From the NCBI GenBank assembly GCA_003539375.1, contig DPPH01000204.1, forward strand, positions 1 to 5,058: 5,058 nucleotides of DNA. Direction: 5' to 3'. Made by a program: the position numbers and the translations under genes. Under the pieces are notes generated by a model. That model worked only from the letters and a program-made list of their open reading frames with translations, made no database searches and had not been told where the DNA came from. This DNA is from Clostridiales bacterium. GTDB lineage: Bacteria > Bacillota > Clostridia > Tissierellales > Dethiosulfatibacteraceae. Positions 1 through 5,058 of the stretch are shown here, in pieces; positions within the stretch are counted from its first letter, which is position 1, and every line of letters begins with the position of its first letter.

Positions 1-606
1 CAACCTCTTGGTTGTAAGATTGGGAATGCTTTAGAAGTAGAAGAAGCTGTAGAAACACTTCAAAATAAAGGACCTAAAGATTTCACTAAACTTTGCAAGT
101 ATTTAAATGGTGTAATGCTTAAAATGGTAGGTAAAGTGAGTAGTGTAGAAGAAGGTATAGAAAAGACTTCGGAAATATTAACTACAAACTCTCCTTATAA
201 TAAGTTTAAGGAGTTTGTGAAGATGCAGGAAGGTGAAGTTAGTTTAATTGAAGATACATCTAAATTACCTCAAGCTTCTAACATTATAGAAGTTCAATCT
301 GAAAAAGAAGGTCAGGTAAAGAGTATAGATGCTAAAGATGTAGGTATCTGTGCTATGATGACTGGAGCTGGAAGAGAAAACAAAGAAAGTCAACTGGATT
401 ATTCTGCAGGGATTGTTCTTAATAAAAAAGTTGGAGATATAGTAAGAAATGGGGATATAATTGCTTACATTCATTCAAATAAAGAAAACAACGATGAAAT
501 TACTGAAAAATTAAAATTGGCATATACAATAAGCGAAGAAAAAATAGAAAAACAAGAAATAATCTACGGTTATGTAGATGATGAAGGATACCACAAGTAT
601 AAATAG
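1..606 (+). CDS. pdp: Pyrimidine-nucleoside phosphorylase, C-terminal part (5' end outside window)
   Basis: Frame 1 is open from the first base to the TAG at 604-606, giving the last 201 residues of a protein whose family is usually about 430 residues. It begins inside the conserved PLG-KIGNALEVEEA stretch of the thymidine/pyrimidine-nucleoside phosphorylase family. The C-terminal swivelling domain is clear from GAGR (window residues 122-125) through AGIVLNKKVGDIV to IHSN near residue 160. Family enzymes phosphorolyse uridine, deoxyuridine or thymidine in the cytoplasm to the free base and (deoxy)ribose-1-phosphate, for nucleoside salvage. The phosphate-binding glycine-rich loop lies upstream and cannot be checked. 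The ATG at 115 is internal, because homology continues before it. The stop overlaps the ribosome binding site of scpA, so the two genes are probably cotranscribed. Whether it prefers thymidine (deoA-like) or is broad (pdp-like) is inferred only from the Gram-positive setting. Confidence 0.93.
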   Translation, partial: QPLGCKIGNALEVEEAVETLQNKGPKDFTKLCKYLNGVMLKMVGKVSSVEEGIEKTSEILTTNSPYNKFKEFVKMQEGEVSLIEDTSKLPQASNIIEVQSEKEGQVKSIDAKDVGICAMMTGAGRENKESQLDYSAGIVLNKKVGDIVRNGDIIAYIHSNKENNDEITEKLKLAYTISEEKIEKQEIIYGYVDDEGYHKYK

Positions 607-609
607 GAG
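604..609 (+). promoter_or_regulatory. Ribosome binding site of scpA built on the upstream stop codon
   Basis: TAGGAG lies 6 bases before the ATG at 616. Its first three bases are the TAG stop of the phosphorylase gene, so a ribosome ending there sits directly on the scpA initiation region, as in translational coupling. The site fixes the scpA start. Confidence 0.75.
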
Positions 610-615
610 AAAAAA

Positions 616-1335
616 ATGGAATACATAGTAAATCTAAATAAATTTCAGGGTCCATTTGATTTATTGTTTCATTTGATTGAAGAAAATGAAATAGAAATCT
701 ATGATATTCCTATATCTGAAATAACAGAACAGTACATTATTCACTTGGATAGAATGTCAGAATATAGGTTGGATATAACCAGTGAGTTTATCTTAATGGC
801 TTCTACTTTGATAGAAATAAAATCAAAGATGCTTTTGCCTAGTTTTTCAGATAATGAAGAAGATGACCCTAGACAGGATCTTGTTAATAGATTAATCGAG
901 TATAAACTTTTTAAAGACGTAAGTGAGGAGTTTAAGGATTGGGAAGAAGAAGAACTTAAATTTTTACCAAAACCAAAAGAAGAAGTAGAGTATGATTTTA
1001 AATTCAATGAACAGATATTATTTGAAGAGATTAATGTTTACGACCTTCTCAATTCTATAAACTCCTTATTGAAACGTCGAAAGATAGAAATAGGTAGAGA
1101 GCCTCCTAAGTTTAACATAAGATACGATGAATACAGTGTTACAAAGTGTATTAAAATTATAAAAAATATTTTAAAAGATAAATCAAAAGTAAGCTTAATG
1201 GATATATTTAAAATTGATTTCAATAAAGGGTTTATTATTGCTATATTTTTAAGTATATTGGAAATGACTAGAGATAATACGATTAAAATAATTCAGGATA
1301 ATCTTTTTGAAGAAATTTATCTAATTAGTAAGTAG
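616..1335 (+). CDS. scpA: Segregation and condensation protein A (kleisin subunit)
   Basis: ScpA is the kleisin of the SMC-ScpAB condensin complex. It bridges the two heads of the SMC dimer and carries ScpB, helping to compact and separate replicated origins on the nucleoid. The protein has 239 residues, normal for the family. The N-terminal kleisin signature is F10-x-GPFDLL (12-17) followed by HLIEENEIEIYDIPI (19-33), the part known to bind the SMC neck. An acidic, Lys-rich middle (about 85-125) fits the ScpB-binding linker. The C-terminal winged helix (about 160-239) ends in the family pattern of a leucine-rich helix, Q and LFEEIYLI, and would bind the SMC cap. The phenylalanines in GPFDLLFHLI replace the more usual leucines, a mild variation. 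The start is set by TAGGAG 6 bases upstream. It lies 9 bases after the phosphorylase gene and 8 bases before the scpB ATG. Confidence 0.96.
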   Translation: MEYIVNLNKFQGPFDLLFHLIEENEIEIYDIPISEITEQYIIHLDRMSEYRLDITSEFILMASTLIEIKSKMLLPSFSDNEEDDPRQDLVNRLIEYKLFKDVSEEFKDWEEEELKFLPKPKEEVEYDFKFNEQILFEEINVYDLLNSINSLLKRRKIEIGREPPKFNIRYDEYSVTKCIKIIKNILKDKSKVSLMDIFKIDFNKGFIIAIFLSILEMTRDNTIKIIQDNLFEEIYLISK

Positions 1336-1341
1336 AGGTGA
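1335..1341 (+). promoter_or_regulatory. Ribosome binding site that decides the scpB start
   Basis: GAGGTGA matches the anti-Shine-Dalgarno consensus and ends just before the ATG at 1344. Its first base is the last base of the scpA stop codon. The in-frame GTG at 1338 is part of this site, so it is not a likely start. Confidence 0.75.
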
Positions 1342-1343
1342 CT

Positions 1344-1913
1344 ATGAATATTACAGAAGTGAAAAGTGCAGTTGAAAGTATGCTCTTTATATGGGGAGAT
1401 CCCCTAGATTTAAAAGACATAGAGGATATACTTCAGGTAGAAAGAGTAAAAATAGATGAAGCCATTAATTCCCTTATTTTAGATTATGAAAGTGAAGATA
1501 GGGGTATTATTTTGAAAAAATTTGGAGATAGCTATCAGTTAAAAACTAAGGATAAAAACTATCAATATATCTCTTCTCTATATAAACCAAATACCCACAG
1601 AAGTTTATCTGACGCAGCTATGGAAACCCTTTCTATAATTGCATATAAACAACCAATAACGAAAATTGAAATAGAACATATTAGAGGAATTAAATCAAGC
1701 TATATAATAAATGCTCTGAAGGATAGAGGCTTAATAGAAGTGACCGGGAAAATGGATAAGCCGGGAAATCCTCTTTTGTACGGAACTACAAAAGATTTTC
1801 TCTCTTATTTTGGGTTGAAATCATTAGATGAATTGCCAAAACTTCCTTACGATGAGGATCTGAGAAGTTTGGAAAAAGATCATGAAGGGGAAGATGAAGA
1901 TGAGATTGAATAA
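1344..1913 (+). CDS. scpB: Segregation and condensation protein B
   Basis: ScpB dimerises, binds the middle of ScpA and completes the SMC-ScpAB condensin on the chromosome. From ATG 1344 the protein has 189 residues, the usual size. Two winged-helix domains are expected, at about 1-75 and 85-160. The most diagnostic stretch is LSDAAMETLSIIAYKQPIT (88-106), then EIEHIRGI (109-116), a PGNPLLYGTT segment and FGLKSLDELP. The tail is strongly acidic (EGEDEDEIE), common in the family. A start six bases earlier (GTG 1338) is open but falls inside the Shine-Dalgarno sequence, so ATG 1344 is preferred. The last 14 bases overlap the start of rluB in another reading frame, and the codons for the acidic tail also supply the rluB ribosome binding region. 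Its place directly after scpA is the standard arrangement in Firmicutes. Confidence 0.96.
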   Translation: MNITEVKSAVESMLFIWGDPLDLKDIEDILQVERVKIDEAINSLILDYESEDRGIILKKFGDSYQLKTKDKNYQYISSLYKPNTHRSLSDAAMETLSIIAYKQPITKIEIEHIRGIKSSYIINALKDRGLIEVTGKMDKPGNPLLYGTTKDFLSYFGLKSLDELPKLPYDEDLRSLEKDHEGEDEDEIE

Positions 1914-2604
1914 GTATATAAGTCACAGTGGATATACATCGAGAAGAAAAGCAGATGATTTAATTTTTCAGGGAAAAGTTAAAGTTAATAATAAGGTAGA
2001 AAAAAATCCTGGTTATCGGGTAGATGTAGATAAAGATGTAGTAACAGTAGAAGGAAAAGAGTTAAAACAGGACAATAAGATAATATATATAATGCTAAAC
2101 AAACCAACAGACGTAATTACTTCAGTTGACGATCAATTTGATAGAAAGACCGTGGTAGACCTAGTAAAAATAGATGAAAGGGTTTATCCAGTAGGTAGGC
2201 TGGACTACGATTCTTCAGGATTAATACTATTAACTAACGACGGAGATTTAACCTATAAATTAACTCACCCTAAACACGAAATATATAAGAAGTACTTTGT
2301 GAAAGTAAATAAGTTTTTATCTGATAAAGAAATATATACTTTGAAAAAGGGTGTAGTAATAGATGGTTATATGACAAATAATTCCAAAATAGAAGTAATC
2401 AGTAAAAATAGAGGTCATACTAATATGTACGTATCTATAGACGAAGGTAGAAATAGACAAATTAGAAAAATGTTTAAAACTCAAGGTGCTGATGTATTGA
2501 CTTTAAAGAGAATATCTATAGGTAATCTTACACTAGGTAACTTGAAGGAGGGTAACTGGAGATATTTAACTAAACATGAAATAAATTATTTAAAGTCTCT
2601 GTAA
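1900..2604 (+). CDS. rluB: 23S rRNA pseudouridine synthase, RluB/RsuA family
   Basis: The RsuA/RluB family isomerises one uridine of ribosomal RNA to pseudouridine; RluB acts on U2605 (E. coli numbering) of 23S rRNA near the peptidyl-transferase centre. From ATG 1900 the protein has 234 residues. An N-terminal S4 RNA-binding domain (about 1-50) starts with MRLNKYISHSGYTSRRKAD. The catalytic domain follows, with LNKP at 66-69, the catalytic motif GRLD (99-102, D102 the nucleophile) followed by SSGLILLTNDG, and a late GRNRQIRKMF motif. In-frame ATGs at 1882 and 1894 would add six or two residues, but the family normally begins at MRL, and AGGGGA at 1886-1891 is well spaced for 1900. It overlaps scpB by 14 bases, suggesting coupling. 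RluB fits better than RsuA by its partnership with scpAB (as for B. subtilis ypuL) and the RKTVVDLV segment, but the exact target uridine is inferred. Confidence 0.92.
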   Translation: MRLNKYISHSGYTSRRKADDLIFQGKVKVNNKVEKNPGYRVDVDKDVVTVEGKELKQDNKIIYIMLNKPTDVITSVDDQFDRKTVVDLVKIDERVYPVGRLDYDSSGLILLTNDGDLTYKLTHPKHEIYKKYFVKVNKFLSDKEIYTLKKGVVIDGYMTNNSKIEVISKNRGHTNMYVSIDEGRNRQIRKMFKTQGADVLTLKRISIGNLTLGNLKEGNWRYLTKHEINYLKSL

Positions 2605-2607
2605 TAT

Positions 2608-3168
2608 ATGAATTTTTTTAATTTTGTAGAATTAAGCCACTTTTTAATAGATAATTACGTGAATGAAGGAGATATAGTAGTAGATTGCACCTCAGGGAAT
2701 GGATTTGACAGCTTATATTTATGCAAAAGAATGCAAGGAAAAGGTTTTTTGTTTTCATTTGATATTCAAAAGGAAGCAACCAAGAGAACAAATAAGAATC
2801 TTAAAGAAAACTGTAGCTACGACAACTACAAGGTCATTAATGATAGCCATAGCAATATAAATCAATATATAGAAGATAATATTGATTTTGCAATCTACAA
2901 TTTAGGATATCTACCCAATAGCGATTCTAAAATGAAAACAAACTTTAGAGACACTATAATTTCTCTAAAAAAAATCCTTGAATTACTTAAAAATAAAGGG
3001 ATTATAGTGATTGTAGCATATACAGGTCACGATGAAGGCAAGGAACGTGATGAAATATTTGTTTTTTTAAAAAACATAAACCCTAAAAAATTTTCCGTGA
3101 TGAATCTGAATTTAATAAACGCTAATAAATACCCGCCGGAAGTTTTTTTAATACAAAAAAATGCATGA
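2608..3168 (+). CDS. mnmM: Class I SAM-dependent methyltransferase, MnmM (YtqB) family
   Basis: The protein has 186 residues, normal for the YtqB family, long annotated as 'putative rRNA methylase'. The B. subtilis member has been shown to be MnmM, which methylates 5-aminomethyl-2-thiouridine at wobble position 34 of tRNA to the mnm5s2U form, a step done by MnmC in E. coli. Visible motifs are the SAM-binding loop DCTSGNG (26-32), FDIQ (51-54) with D52 placed to hold the ribose, DSH at 79-81, the family signature NLGYLP (98-103), and YTGHDEGKE (138-146), followed by a final beta strand PPEVFLIQK. The start is the only reasonable ATG and lies 3 bases after rluB. No Shine-Dalgarno sequence precedes it, so translation probably depends on ribosomes finishing rluB. 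Its stop codon is inside the stem of the terminator. The function is transferred from the family and not proven here. Confidence 0.87.
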   Translation: MNFFNFVELSHFLIDNYVNEGDIVVDCTSGNGFDSLYLCKRMQGKGFLFSFDIQKEATKRTNKNLKENCSYDNYKVINDSHSNINQYIEDNIDFAIYNLGYLPNSDSKMKTNFRDTIISLKKILELLKNKGIIVIVAYTGHDEGKERDEIFVFLKNINPKKFSVMNLNLINANKYPPEVFLIQKNA

Positions 3169-3198
3169 TAAGATTATTTTCTTTCATGCATTTTTTTT
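3155..3198 (+). terminator. Intrinsic terminator after mnmM, possibly bidirectional
   Basis: ATGCATGA (3161-3168) pairs perfectly with TCATGCAT (3184-3191). The helix continues with AAGA (3170-3173) against TCTT (3180-3183) across one bulged T, leaving a six-base loop. Eight T residues (3191-3198) follow, and six A residues (3155-3160) lie before the left arm, so the hairpin could also stop transcripts from the opposite strand. The mnmM stop TGA (3166-3168) forms the end of the left arm. The stem is AT-rich with few GC pairs, so efficiency is uncertain. Confidence 0.85.
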
Positions 3199-3244
3199 AT
3201 TTTATTTGATTTTAAAGAAAGTTTTTTAACAAAAATTGCAACAT

Positions 3245-3262
3245 ATGAAAGCTATCTTTCAT
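3245..3262. repeat. Perfect 7-4-7 inverted repeat upstream of the oxidoreductase promoter
   Basis: ATGAAAG (3245-3251), spacer CTAT, then CTTTCAT (3256-3262). It lies 24 bases upstream of the proposed -35 element and no T-run follows, so it is not a terminator. The position, centred roughly 68 bases before the expected transcription start, would suit a binding site for a dimeric regulator. I do not recognise it as a Rex, CodY or Fur box. In so AT-rich a region it could also be chance. Confidence 0.45.
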
Positions 3263-3286
3263 TTATATTTTAAAGTGAATAATCTC

Positions 3287-3315
3287 TTGTATAACCTTTT
3301 CATCTCTGTTATTAT
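3287..3315 (+). promoter_or_regulatory. Predicted housekeeping-sigma promoter with extended -10
   Basis: The -35 element is TTGTAT (3287-3292), a weak match. After a spacer of exactly 17 bases comes TATTAT (3310-3315), five of six consensus bases, preceded by TG at 3307-3308 as in extended -10 promoters. Transcription would start near 3321-3323, giving a leader of about 27 bases before the ATG at 3349. It is the only combination in the gap with good spacing. It would drive the ferredoxin-korA-korB operon. Confidence 0.6.
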
Positions 3316-3334
3316 AACTAACGAAAATAATATT

Positions 3335-3340
3335 AGGAGG
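3335..3340 (+). promoter_or_regulatory. Consensus ribosome binding site of the delta (ferredoxin) gene
   Basis: AGGAGG is a full consensus Shine-Dalgarno site, 8 bases before the ATG at 3349. It fixes that start and suggests strong translation of the first gene of the operon. Confidence 0.85.
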
Positions 3341-3348
3341 TAGCATTT

Positions 3349-3549
3349 ATGAGTGCATCCCAAAAATTACATATAAATAAAGGTTGGTGTAAAGGTTGCG
3401 GGATTTGCGTGGAATTTTGTCCCAAAGATGTATTAGAGTTAAAAGATGGAAGAATTGATATTAAAGCTGAAGACAAATGTATTCAGTGTAAACAGTGTGA
3501 AATTTTATGTCCTGATTTTGCCATATTTCTTGGAGGTGATGAAGAATAA
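3349..3549 (+). CDS. korD: 2-oxoacid:ferredoxin oxidoreductase delta subunit (2[4Fe-4S] ferredoxin)
   Basis: This 66-residue protein is a ferredoxin with two complete CxxCxxCxxxC motifs: C14, C17, C20, C24 and C44, C47, C50, C54. In the usual bacterial-type pattern, three cysteines of one motif and the fourth of the other bind each [4Fe-4S] cluster. Each motif ends in Cys-Pro (C24-P25, C54-P55). As the delta subunit of a 2-oxoacid oxidoreductase it would pass electrons from the beta-subunit cluster to free ferredoxin. It is the first gene of its operon, and its stop overlaps the alpha-subunit start by one base (TAATG). The C-terminal codons for Gly-Gly-Asp also form the next gene's ribosome binding site. 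Alone the sequence could be any small ferredoxin; the neighbours give the subunit assignment. The symbol korD is tentative, since VorC-type subunits look alike. Confidence 0.88.
   Translation: MSASQKLHINKGWCKGCGICVEFCPKDVLELKDGRIDIKAEDKCIQCKQCEILCPDFAIFLGGDEE
3532..3540 (+). promoter_or_regulatory. Near-ideal ribosome binding site of korA inside the ferredoxin gene
   Basis: GGAGGTGAT matches nine consecutive bases of the anti-Shine-Dalgarno complement and lies 8 bases before the ATG at 3549. It is within the coding sequence of the ferredoxin C terminus (Gly-Gly-Asp). Confidence 0.8.
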
Positions 3550-4685
3550 TGGAAAAGAATATTAGATTACTACAGGGTAATGAAGCTTGTGTTGAAGGAG
3601 CTTTAGCAGCAGGTATGAACTTCTTTGCTGGTTATCCAATTACTCCGTCAACAGAAATTGCTGAATTATCAGCACAAAAACTTCCGGTAATAGGTGGAAG
3701 ATTTATACAGATGGAAGACGAGATAGCAGGGATAGCTGCTACTTTAGGTGGAGCTCTTACAGGTAAGAAAGCCATGACAGCAACTAGTGGTCCTGGATTT
3801 TCTTTAAAGCAGGAGAATTTAGGTTATGGTTATATGGCCGAGATACCTTGTGTTGTTGTTAACGTTCAAAGAGGAGGTCCAAGTACTGGGTTGCCTACTT
3901 CACCAGCTCAGGGAGATATTATGCAGGCTAAATGGGGAACTCACGGAGACCACCCAGTAATAGCTTTATATCCTAACTCAGTTCAAGAGATATATGAAGT
4001 AACTGTTGATGCATTTAACCTTGCAGAAAAATATAGAACACCGGTAATACTTTTATTAGATGAAGTAATTGCACATATGAGAGAAAAAGTTGATTTAACA
4101 CCAATTAAAGATAAAGAAATAATAAATAGAAAGAAGCCAAATGGGTCAAAAGAGAACTTCTTAGCTTATGAAAATACAGAAGATTTAGTACCACCGATGG
4201 CTGATTTTGGTAGTGGATACAAGTATCATGTAACGGGGTTAGTGCATGATGAATTTGGATTCCCAAGTAATAATTCTAAAATTGCTGATGTTCAAATTAG
4301 AAGACTCATAGATAAGGTAGAAAAAAATAAAGATGATATAGTAAAATTTGAAGAATACAAACTTGATGATGCAGAAGTTGTATTGATAGCTTTTGGTTCT
4401 ACCTCAAGAACAGCTAAAGAATCAGTGGATAATTTAAGAGAAGAAGGAATTAAAGCAGGGCTATTTAGACCTATAACGATATGGCCTTTTGCTGATAAAC
4501 AAATTAAAGAAATATCAGAAAAAGTTAAAAATATTGTTGTAACAGAAATGAATTTAGGTCAATATGTAAACGAAGTAAAAAGAGTTTCAAGTGATAAGTG
4601 TAAAGTCGATTTTTACGGAAAAGTAGATGGACACTTAATTACTCCTACAGAGTTGAACGAATTTGTTAAGGAGGCAGTAAAATGA
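3549..4685 (+). CDS. korA: 2-oxoacid:ferredoxin oxidoreductase alpha subunit (KorA/VorB type)
   Basis: The product has 378 residues, typical of the separate alpha chain of 2-oxoglutarate or branched-chain 2-oxoacid:ferredoxin oxidoreductases. The complex turns a 2-oxoacid and CoA into acyl-CoA and CO2 while reducing ferredoxin, using thiamine diphosphate. The pyrimidine-binding domain (about 10-195) contains GYPITPS (28-34), which contacts the substrate carboxylate in this superfamily, and QMEDEIAGI (54-62), with E58 in the place of the glutamate that activates the cofactor. TSGPGFSLKQENLGYG and RGGPSTGLPT are also diagnostic. YHVTGLVHDEFG leads to the C-terminal transketolase-C-like domain (about 250-375), with RPITIWPF and VTEMNLGQ. 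The start overlaps the ferredoxin stop by one base and has a near-perfect ribosome binding site; the end overlaps korB by four bases (ATGA). Length and the HVTGL-HDE stretch lean toward KorA, but valine-type substrates are not excluded. Confidence 0.92.
   Translation: MEKNIRLLQGNEACVEGALAAGMNFFAGYPITPSTEIAELSAQKLPVIGGRFIQMEDEIAGIAATLGGALTGKKAMTATSGPGFSLKQENLGYGYMAEIPCVVVNVQRGGPSTGLPTSPAQGDIMQAKWGTHGDHPVIALYPNSVQEIYEVTVDAFNLAEKYRTPVILLLDEVIAHMREKVDLTPIKDKEIINRKKPNGSKENFLAYENTEDLVPPMADFGSGYKYHVTGLVHDEFGFPSNNSKIADVQIRRLIDKVEKNKDDIVKFEEYKLDDAEVVLIAFGSTSRTAKESVDNLREEGIKAGLFRPITIWPFADKQIKEISEKVKNIVVTEMNLGQYVNEVKRVSSDKCKVDFYGKVDGHLITPTELNEFVKEAVK
4668..4674 (+). promoter_or_regulatory. Ribosome binding site of korB
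   Basis: AAGGAGG lies within the last codons of korA, 7 bases before the korB ATG at 4682. It supports the four-base ATGA overlap start. Confidence 0.8.
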
Positions 4686-5058
4686 AAGTAAGCAATATTG
4701 TAAAAGATAATTTTAGAGAAGATAAGTTACCTCATATATGGTGTCCTGGTTGCGGTCATGGTATTTTAATGCATGCTATAGCAAGAGCTATAAGCAATAA
4801 AGGTTTAGATAGAGATAAGGTTGTAATAGTGTCAGGAATAGGATGTTCTTCAAGAGCTCCTGGATATATGAATTTTAATACTTTACATACTACTCACGGA
4901 AGAGCTTTGGCTTTTGCTACAGGTATAAAAATGTCTCAGCCTGATTTACATGTAATAGTAATCACTGGAGATGGAGATGCTGCTGCAATCGGTGGAAATC
5001 ATTTAATTCATGCATGCAGAAGAAATATTGATATTACAACTATAGTATTTAATAATAA
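4682..5058 (+). CDS. korB: 2-oxoacid:ferredoxin oxidoreductase beta subunit, N-terminal part (3' end outside window)
   Basis: The frame is open from ATG 4682 to the window edge, giving 125 residues of a subunit usually 250-300 long. It binds the diphosphate end of thiamine diphosphate and carries one [4Fe-4S] cluster. WCPGCGHG (20-27) supplies cysteines C21 and C24, and C55 in SGIGCSS is the likely third ligand; the fourth would lie beyond the window. HGRALAFATGIK (72-83) is strongly conserved in the family. The classic cofactor motif begins at GDGD (96-99) and closes with NN at 124-125, the last two full codons present. The start overlaps the korA stop (ATGA) and has AAGGAGG 7 bases upstream, implying coupled translation and matched subunit amounts. 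A gamma-subunit gene should follow. Substrate specificity cannot be read from this fragment. Confidence 0.93.
   Translation, partial: MKVSNIVKDNFREDKLPHIWCPGCGHGILMHAIARAISNKGLDRDKVVIVSGIGCSSRAPGYMNFNTLHTTHGRALAFATGIKMSQPDLHVIVITGDGDAAAIGGNHLIHACRRNIDITTIVFNN

Noticed and set aside
265..474. Minus-strand open frame of 69 codons
   Set aside because: It lies wholly inside the phosphorylase gene, which has strong family homology there; the product is low-complexity and rich in Ser, Phe and Tyr, as expected for the shadow of an AT-rich gene.
741..1007. Minus-strand open frame of 88 codons
   Set aside because: It is antisense to scpA, and its Ser/Leu-rich translation is the complement of the Glu/Lys-rich scpA codons. 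No family resemblance.
1038..1223. Minus-strand open frame of 61 codons
   Set aside because: It is antisense to the C-terminal domain of scpA; hydrophobic composition comes from A/T-rich complement codons, with no supporting start signal.
3226..3231. TTAACA as a -35 element
   Set aside because: It matches the -35 consensus well, but no acceptable -10 hexamer lies 16-18 bases downstream.
3290..3295. TATAAC as a -10 element (a second copy is at 3313-3318)
   Set aside because: Neither copy has a credible -35 at proper spacing; the extended -10 at 3307-3315 with TTGTAT 17 bases away is better.
3199..3348. Possible riboswitch or small RNA in the intergenic gap
   Set aside because: The predicted leader is only about 27 bases, the region has no conserved aptamer-like pattern I recognise, and the one dyad lies upstream of the promoter.
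1..5058. Mobile element, CRISPR array, defence or toxin system
   Set aside because: No transposase or integrase motifs, no spaced direct repeats, and all frames are accounted for by known housekeeping and metabolic families.

Overview
The window is AT-rich, with tightly packed genes all on the plus strand, strong AGGAGG-type ribosome binding sites and A/T-rich codon choice. Together with the scpA-scpB-rluB cluster, a Gram-positive-type tRNA methyltransferase (MnmM/YtqB family) and a ferredoxin-dependent 2-oxoacid oxidoreductase, this points to a low-GC anaerobic Firmicute (Clostridia or Tissierellia type). The genus cannot be told from the sequence alone.

Region 1 (1-3168) reads as one transcription unit that starts upstream of the window. 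It holds the C-terminal half of a pyrimidine-nucleoside phosphorylase, then scpA and scpB (the two non-SMC subunits of bacterial condensin), a RluB-type 23S rRNA pseudouridine synthase and an MnmM-type methyltransferase for the tRNA wobble uridine. The genes are 2 to 9 bases apart or overlap, and several ribosome binding sites are built from the stop codon or coding end of the gene before. The unit ends at a convincing intrinsic terminator (about 3155-3198) whose stem contains the last stop codon.

Region 2 (3169-3348) is a 180-base intergenic stretch. It holds the rest of the terminator, a 7-4-7 perfect inverted repeat (3245-3262), an extended -10 promoter (3287-3315) and a strong Shine-Dalgarno site.

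Region 3 (3349-5058) starts a second operon with the subunits of a 2-oxoacid:ferredoxin oxidoreductase: a two-cluster ferredoxin (delta), the alpha subunit, and the first 125 residues of the beta subunit, which runs off the right edge. A gamma subunit is expected just beyond. The complex would oxidatively decarboxylate a 2-oxoacid (2-oxoglutarate or a branched-chain 2-oxoacid) to its acyl-CoA and reduce ferredoxin.

All eight genes belong to recognised families. I see no mobile element, CRISPR array, RNA gene or unexplained coding region, and no evidence of a novel system. The observations in Part 2 are modest: regulatory structure, start choices, operon composition and substrate ambiguity.
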